64,000 bases of DNA, from positions 3,945,276 through 4,009,275 of the forward strand of contig NC_031791.1 in the NCBI RefSeq assembly GCF_001522545.3. Reading direction: 5' to 3'. Origin of the DNA: Parus major. Lineage: Eukaryota > Chordata > Aves > Passeriformes > Paridae. Shown piece after piece: positions 59,996 through 64,000 of the stretch. How positions within the stretch are numbered: the first letter of the stretch is position 1; every line of letters starts with the position of its first letter. Below the pieces are notes generated by a model that was not told the DNA's origin, ran no database searches, and saw only the letters and a list, made by a program, of their open reading frames with translations. Position numbers and translations under genes: made by a program.

Positions 59996-60120
59996 TCATG
60001 GTAAACCATCTTCTCTGATGAGGAACTGGTGGATAAATTGCTGAGCTTTCCTCTTCTCAGCTATGTCGGGCGTGGGATGTCCAGGAGGAGGTCGGAGTAA
60101 CAAGCCACCAAACACGCTGG
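59996..60120 (-). CDS. INPP5B: INPP5B last exon
   Basis: 125 nt: [39 protein letters not shown] and TGA at 59998-59996. It continues the human-like FIHQFL motif but then diverges and lacks a terminal Cys. Confidence 0.93.
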
Positions 60121-63100
60121 CTGCAGGGAAAAGCCACACAGACACACAATGAGAGCACGACACCGAGGGCCATGCCACCAGCCCCAGGGAAGAGTGCCCG
60201 GCTTGGGAATGGGGCAGGATAAAGCTGGTGATCCCCACATCTCCTGCTCTTCTATGGAATATTCACTTATAATAAAAGGTTCAAAGCAGTACAAGCCATG
60301 ACTGCACTCAGGTATGAAGTGTTTTGTTGCCCTAACCATGCAGCCCCTCTGAACAGAGGGTTATTTTGCTTGCCTTACCAAGAATATTCACATCCAAATG
60401 GTTTTTCCCTGAATTCTTCAGTAGCTCTCGTAGAAATGCCATCAGACATTTAAACACATTTTTGTGGCACACTGGTAGATTGGAGATAATCTGAGGAGGG
60501 AAAAACACCAACATTTATATTGCAGACGCAGCAATGCCTTCCAGCTGCACCTGCCCGCAAAATCCCCCTGTCTGCAAGTGCCAACAGCTCTTTATAACCC
60601 AAAAGCACCAGCTCCAGATCATTTCCATTAACAGAGGATTAAGTTACTGAGAGCAAAACCTGGTGACTGGTGTACCAGAGAGCAGTTTGCCTCCCCACCT
60701 CTGGAATCAGAGCTGATCCCTCAGGGCCAGCAGTACCTGGCAGCTCAGCCCATAGTTGCTGGCACTCTCCAGACAGGAGCTGTAGAACCTGCAGCAGATG
60801 ACAGGCTCGGGCAGACTCTCCAGGAAAAGCAGCAATGCCTCTGCCACTGAGTGGTTGCTGCCCACTGATCCAAACATGGTTAAGGAACAGTTCTGAATGA
60901 ACTTTTGGTTAGGTGTCCCAGAACTCTGCCTACAGCTCGCAGCTTTGGGTTAATCCCCTGGTGTCCACATGAGCTGCTGCTGGTAGCAGTTGGGCACTTG
61001 TTTAATTCATTGGCATCACCAGGACTCAGCAGAGGAAGACACAGAGCCATGAGGAAATGCAGAGCTCAGTTACACCAGGAGGAGAGACAGCAGCATAAAA
61101 ACCTCTTCCAGTTTTGGCACTCTGGCGTAGTGAGCCTTCCCGGGCATCAGTCTAAAAGGATACGGAAAGTATCGTACATTCCTTTGTCCAAACAGTCTCG
61201 AATTTGCTCAAATTCAGATCTGAGGCCTGGCTGCTGAAACAGGTCCTCCTGCAAAGACAACCCTTTATCAGTCCAAGGAAAATAGAAGAATTTTGGGTAA
61301 ATGGAACAATGTCCTTATAATCTGCCTGGAAAGTCTCTCCAAATTGGTGGTTATCACCCAAATAATCAGCACAAACAGCTCTAGGAAGGCTGTGGCACTG
61401 CAGTAAGAGCAGTGCGGAGGGCACTTGCTGATGCCTGAACACGTAGACAAGGTCACTAGCACCAAACAGTACAACCTGGGGCATCAGGACCACTTATCTC
61501 CCATGGCCTTTGGCCAAACACCAGCTTGTAGTGATTGCCATTACCAGTATCTTCTTCAAAACTTAACCTAATGCAAACATCTCATTTTGTATTTCCAGTG
61601 CCAACCTGCTGGGAAGCGTTGCGATTCAAGTGATCCACCATCATCCACAGCTCTTTTGGGATGTCCATGGGCTTTTCATCTTGGGCAGAGTCATCACTCA
61701 TGTCTACTGGCATCAAGGTCTGAGGGAGGGCAGTGTGAGCAGGAGGGAGACAAACAAAATGTAGTTCTTATTCAGCTCAGCAAAAATACTTCACAAAGGT
61801 TATACCTGAGAATTGAGACTTCTTAATAAAAACAGACAGGCCTTAGCATCTAGTTTTAATGCTCTTGAGTGTTTGGAAGGGAATCTTGTCTTTAACTCAC
61901 AAGTCTCCGAATGGATTCTGCTGACATGTCCTGGATTGGTTCCCTCATGTAACACAGTGTATGGATGGGAGACCCAAAGCAACTTGGCAAATAGTTGCCT
62001 GTTACGGATAGAAAATAATCCTTCCCTCTGACAAGATGCAAGACTAAGATATCTTCAAGTTTTTCCTCTCCAGAGTTTAAGCGAGTAGCTGTTGATTTAT
62101 TAACAAACACCTCCAGCTCAACTGTGATCTCAGCATCTGCCAGAAGATGATAAAAAACCCAGACTCAGTTACAACCAGCATTAAGCCTGCAAACAGACAC
62201 AGCACTCTCAGAAGTGTAGAGGGAGCTAAGCCAGAAGGGGACAATATCAGCTCATTAACATGAGACAAACAAGGAGGAGCTCACCTGAGAGCAAGAAGCC
62301 CTTAGTGGGATTAGCAGTCAGCCACTCCTTGCAGTAGGTTTCCTCATCTGGTTTGCTGATAAATTCAAACTGGCAGGGCACTTGGCCATTGCGGATTGTA
62401 AACCTCTCTACCTGCAGCTGCATGTATTTAACGTCCTCAAAACAGATCTAGAAACAAATGACAGTCAACATCATCAGCCAATTCCACCTTGCTGAGCAGC
62501 AATTCCTGTCCTGTGGTTTAATTATTAAGCTGCAAGACAACTAGATTAACCTCTTGCTCCCACTCCCATCTCTTCCAGGATTGCACAGGATCACACTTGC
62601 TTACTCTGAATGTCAAAATCCTTTGTGTCAGGGGGCCCTTTAAAACAAATGCTGCCCTCAAATAACTACAATAAAATTAAGAATGAGATAGCTGTAGCCT
62701 CAAATGTCCCCTGGGCTTATCTTTATAGTCCCAACACACAAAGCTAATGCTTGTTCGTGACCTTCTCCAGATCCTTGCAATTTTACATTTTATGTTTGAA
62801 AGCACACATCAGAGCAAGGGTCACAAACCACCGTTTTACTTTCTCTCCTCCCACCTCAGGGAATGACACACCCTGTGTTTCAGCCTTGGACTGTGAATGG
62901 AAATCACCGGCATCTAAATAGGAACAGAGATTCCTAGGGCTTGTACACAGAGAGCAGCTGGAAGTCAAAATACTCTACTTTTTGGAACCAGACCCAAGGG
63001 TCTAGGATGCATCTTCTACTGCTGGGGTCTAGGGCTGCTCAGTTTCTTCAGGGAGTGCTGGCACATGACCATGCCCTACCTCTCTGCGGGACAGCGTGAC

Positions 63101-63800
63101 CGAGGGAATGTTGGCATTCTCCAGCTTATCCAGAGAGCGGACTATTTCCTCAAAGGCTTTTCGATAGAGCTCTTCATTCACAACCTTCACCTGAAAAGGA
63201 CACACACTGGACCAGCTAGCATTGACTGTGCCTCTGCAGGACAGCTGGAACACAGCTGGAAACATGGGAAGGAATTTGATTTTAGCAGCACACTAGAGTA
63301 TACAACACAGGGAATGGGCAGAGCTGCTTGGATTACTCATCTCCAAGGTCTTCTCATGATCCAACAGTAAAGGACCTTGCCATAACTAACAAGAGCCAGT
63401 CAGTACTAGATCAACCATTTTTTTTCCCCTCAGAAAAAAATAAGAAGGCAGCACACTATGCAAAAGAACACCGACAGATACTCAGGTTAACTGCAGTATC
63501 ATTTACACAGCCCTTGCCTACTATGATCAACAATCCAATCTCCATATCTGACCAGCCCACCTTTCAAACCATTGTTCTCTGGATGCCACAAAAGCAGGAG
63601 AGAGAAATGAGCACCCAGGGGATGAGGTCAGCAGAGTTGCTTCATCCAGCACTGACATACCTACCCCAATATCAAACACAGAGCTCACTGGCTTGTGGTC
63701 ACTGAGCTTCAGAGCCATGTGGCTGCGATAGCTCAGCTGGGCAATGTTCTGTCCTTTCCAGAGTATCCGATCACACCACGCTGGAACGCGACACTTCTCA
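59996..63800 (-). CDS. INPP5B: INPP5B, inositol polyphosphate 5-phosphatase B, C-terminal exons (5' part outside window)
   Basis: Nine exons on the minus strand: 63800-63665, 63190-63080, 62447-62285, 62136-61901, 61719-61606, 61248-61164, 60864-60737, 60490-60379 and 60120-59996. They give 402 codons plus stop, all phases consistent. They hold the end of the 5-phosphatase domain with PAWCDRIL and SDHKPV, the ASH domain that binds Rab proteins in the known family, and the catalytically inactive RhoGAP-like domain. From the family it removes the 5-phosphate of PI(4,5)P2 and related lipids at Golgi, endosomes and cilia. INPP5B rather than OCRL is chosen because of [23 protein letters not shown] and synteny with MTF1. 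The protein ends FLIREDGLP, without the CaaX box known in mammals. Confidence 0.94.
60379..60490 (-). CDS. INPP5B: INPP5B exon, RhoGAP-like core 2
   Basis: 112 nt: [20 protein letters not shown] then [17 protein letters not shown]. Donor GTAAGG. Confidence 0.95.
60737..60864 (-). CDS. INPP5B: INPP5B exon, RhoGAP-like core
   Basis: 128 nt: [20 protein letters not shown] then [18 protein letters not shown] and LSCQ. Donor GTACTG. Confidence 0.93.
60865..61163 (-). other. INPP5B: INPP5B introns: content note
   Basis: This intron (299 bp) and the others in 60121-63664, plus the sequence at 63801-64000, are ordinary spacer with canonical acceptors. No RNA gene or clear transposon was seen in any of them. 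Confidence 0.6.
61164..61248 (-). CDS. INPP5B: INPP5B exon, RhoGAP-like, weak donor
   Basis: 85 nt: [20 protein letters not shown] then DKGMYDTF, ending in phase 1. The donor is GTATCC, a poor match. It is the only site that joins the next exon with human-like length and frame. Read-through would meet a stop within five codons. Confidence 0.88.
61606..61719 (-). CDS. INPP5B: INPP5B exon, start of RhoGAP-like domain
   Basis: 114 nt: [20 protein letters not shown] then [18 protein letters not shown]. Donor GTTGGC. Confidence 0.92.
61901..62136 (-). CDS. INPP5B: INPP5B exon, ASH domain second part
   Basis: 236 nt: [60 protein letters not shown] and YMREPIQDM. Very close to human. Confidence 0.96.
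62285..62447 (-). CDS. INPP5B: INPP5B exon, ASH domain first part
   Basis: 163 nt: [40 protein letters not shown] and TKGFLLS. Acceptor TTCTAG, donor GTGAGC. Confidence 0.94.
63080..63190 (-). CDS. INPP5B: INPP5B exon, linker after phosphatase domain
   Basis: 111 nt: [20 protein letters not shown] then [17 protein letters not shown]. Phase 0 to 0. Confidence 0.95.
63665..63800 (-). CDS. INPP5B: INPP5B exon, end of 5-phosphatase domain
   Basis: 136 nt: [18 protein letters not shown] then [19 protein letters not shown] and [11 protein letters not shown] and SDHKPV are family signatures near the active site. Donor GTAGGT. Confidence 0.95.
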
Positions 63801-64000
63801 CTAAAACAGAGGGGAAAATCACCATTTCCTGGCACAGTGCAGATGCAGTAACAACACAGTGCAGAACATCGCTTGCCCAGAGATCAGGGTTTCCTGCCGT
63901 GGCCTGGAGCTCATTGTCTATCAAAGTGGTAATTTTAACAGTTTCTTTGCATAGATATAAAATGTTTGAGTGTCTACTATAAGGTATCTGTGGCTCATGC

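Overview
This is a vertebrate nuclear genome segment, almost certainly from a bird. The genes have many short exons with GT/AG introns, and CpG islands sit at the promoters. I also see fragments of CR1 LINE and of an LTR type common in bird genomes. No prokaryotic gene organisation is present. Gene order is EPHA10(-), YRDC(-), C1orf122(+), MTF1(-), INPP5B(-). This matches human 1p34.3 from memory, and in chicken the equivalent segment is, I believe, on a small chromosome. Every exon was placed by hand from reading frame, splice sites and remembered family sequence, and exon phases were checked to be compatible.

Layout. 1-18021: the 5' part of EPHA10 on the minus strand, exons 1-7, encoding signal peptide, ephrin-binding domain, Cys-rich region and two fibronectin III domains. 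The transmembrane and pseudokinase exons lie beyond position 1. About 18022-18300 is its CpG-rich promoter. 18300-39540 is a 21-kb stretch with no coding exon I can support. It holds a minisatellite, local duplications, a CR1 remnant and a 671-bp assembly gap. In human MANEAL lies here, and I find no trace of it. 39540-41478: YRDC, five exons. 41544-42060: the tiny divergent gene C1orf122. 42.4-59.6 kb: MTF1, ten coding exons plus a non-coding first exon and a long 3'UTR. 59.7-64.0 kb: the last nine exons of INPP5B.

The genes are not an operon-like set. EPHA10 is an ephrin receptor, YRDC makes the threonylcarbamoyl donor for tRNA t6A, MTF1 is the zinc/cadmium-responsive transcription factor, and INPP5B is a phosphoinositide 5-phosphatase. 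Two pairs are physically coupled. YRDC and C1orf122 share one divergent promoter, with start codons 65 bp apart. The INPP5B poly(A) site lies just upstream of the MTF1 transcription start.

The most useful observations are these. The 676-N gap in MTF1 splits zinc finger 3, yet its flanks join exactly in frame with zero missing bases. INPP5B lacks the CaaX tail known from mammals. YRDC has an in-frame 147-nt segment that could be an intron. MTF1 has a possible uORF running across its 5'UTR splice junction. An RFX X-box-like palindrome overlaps the C1orf122 start codon. I found no clearly new biological system.
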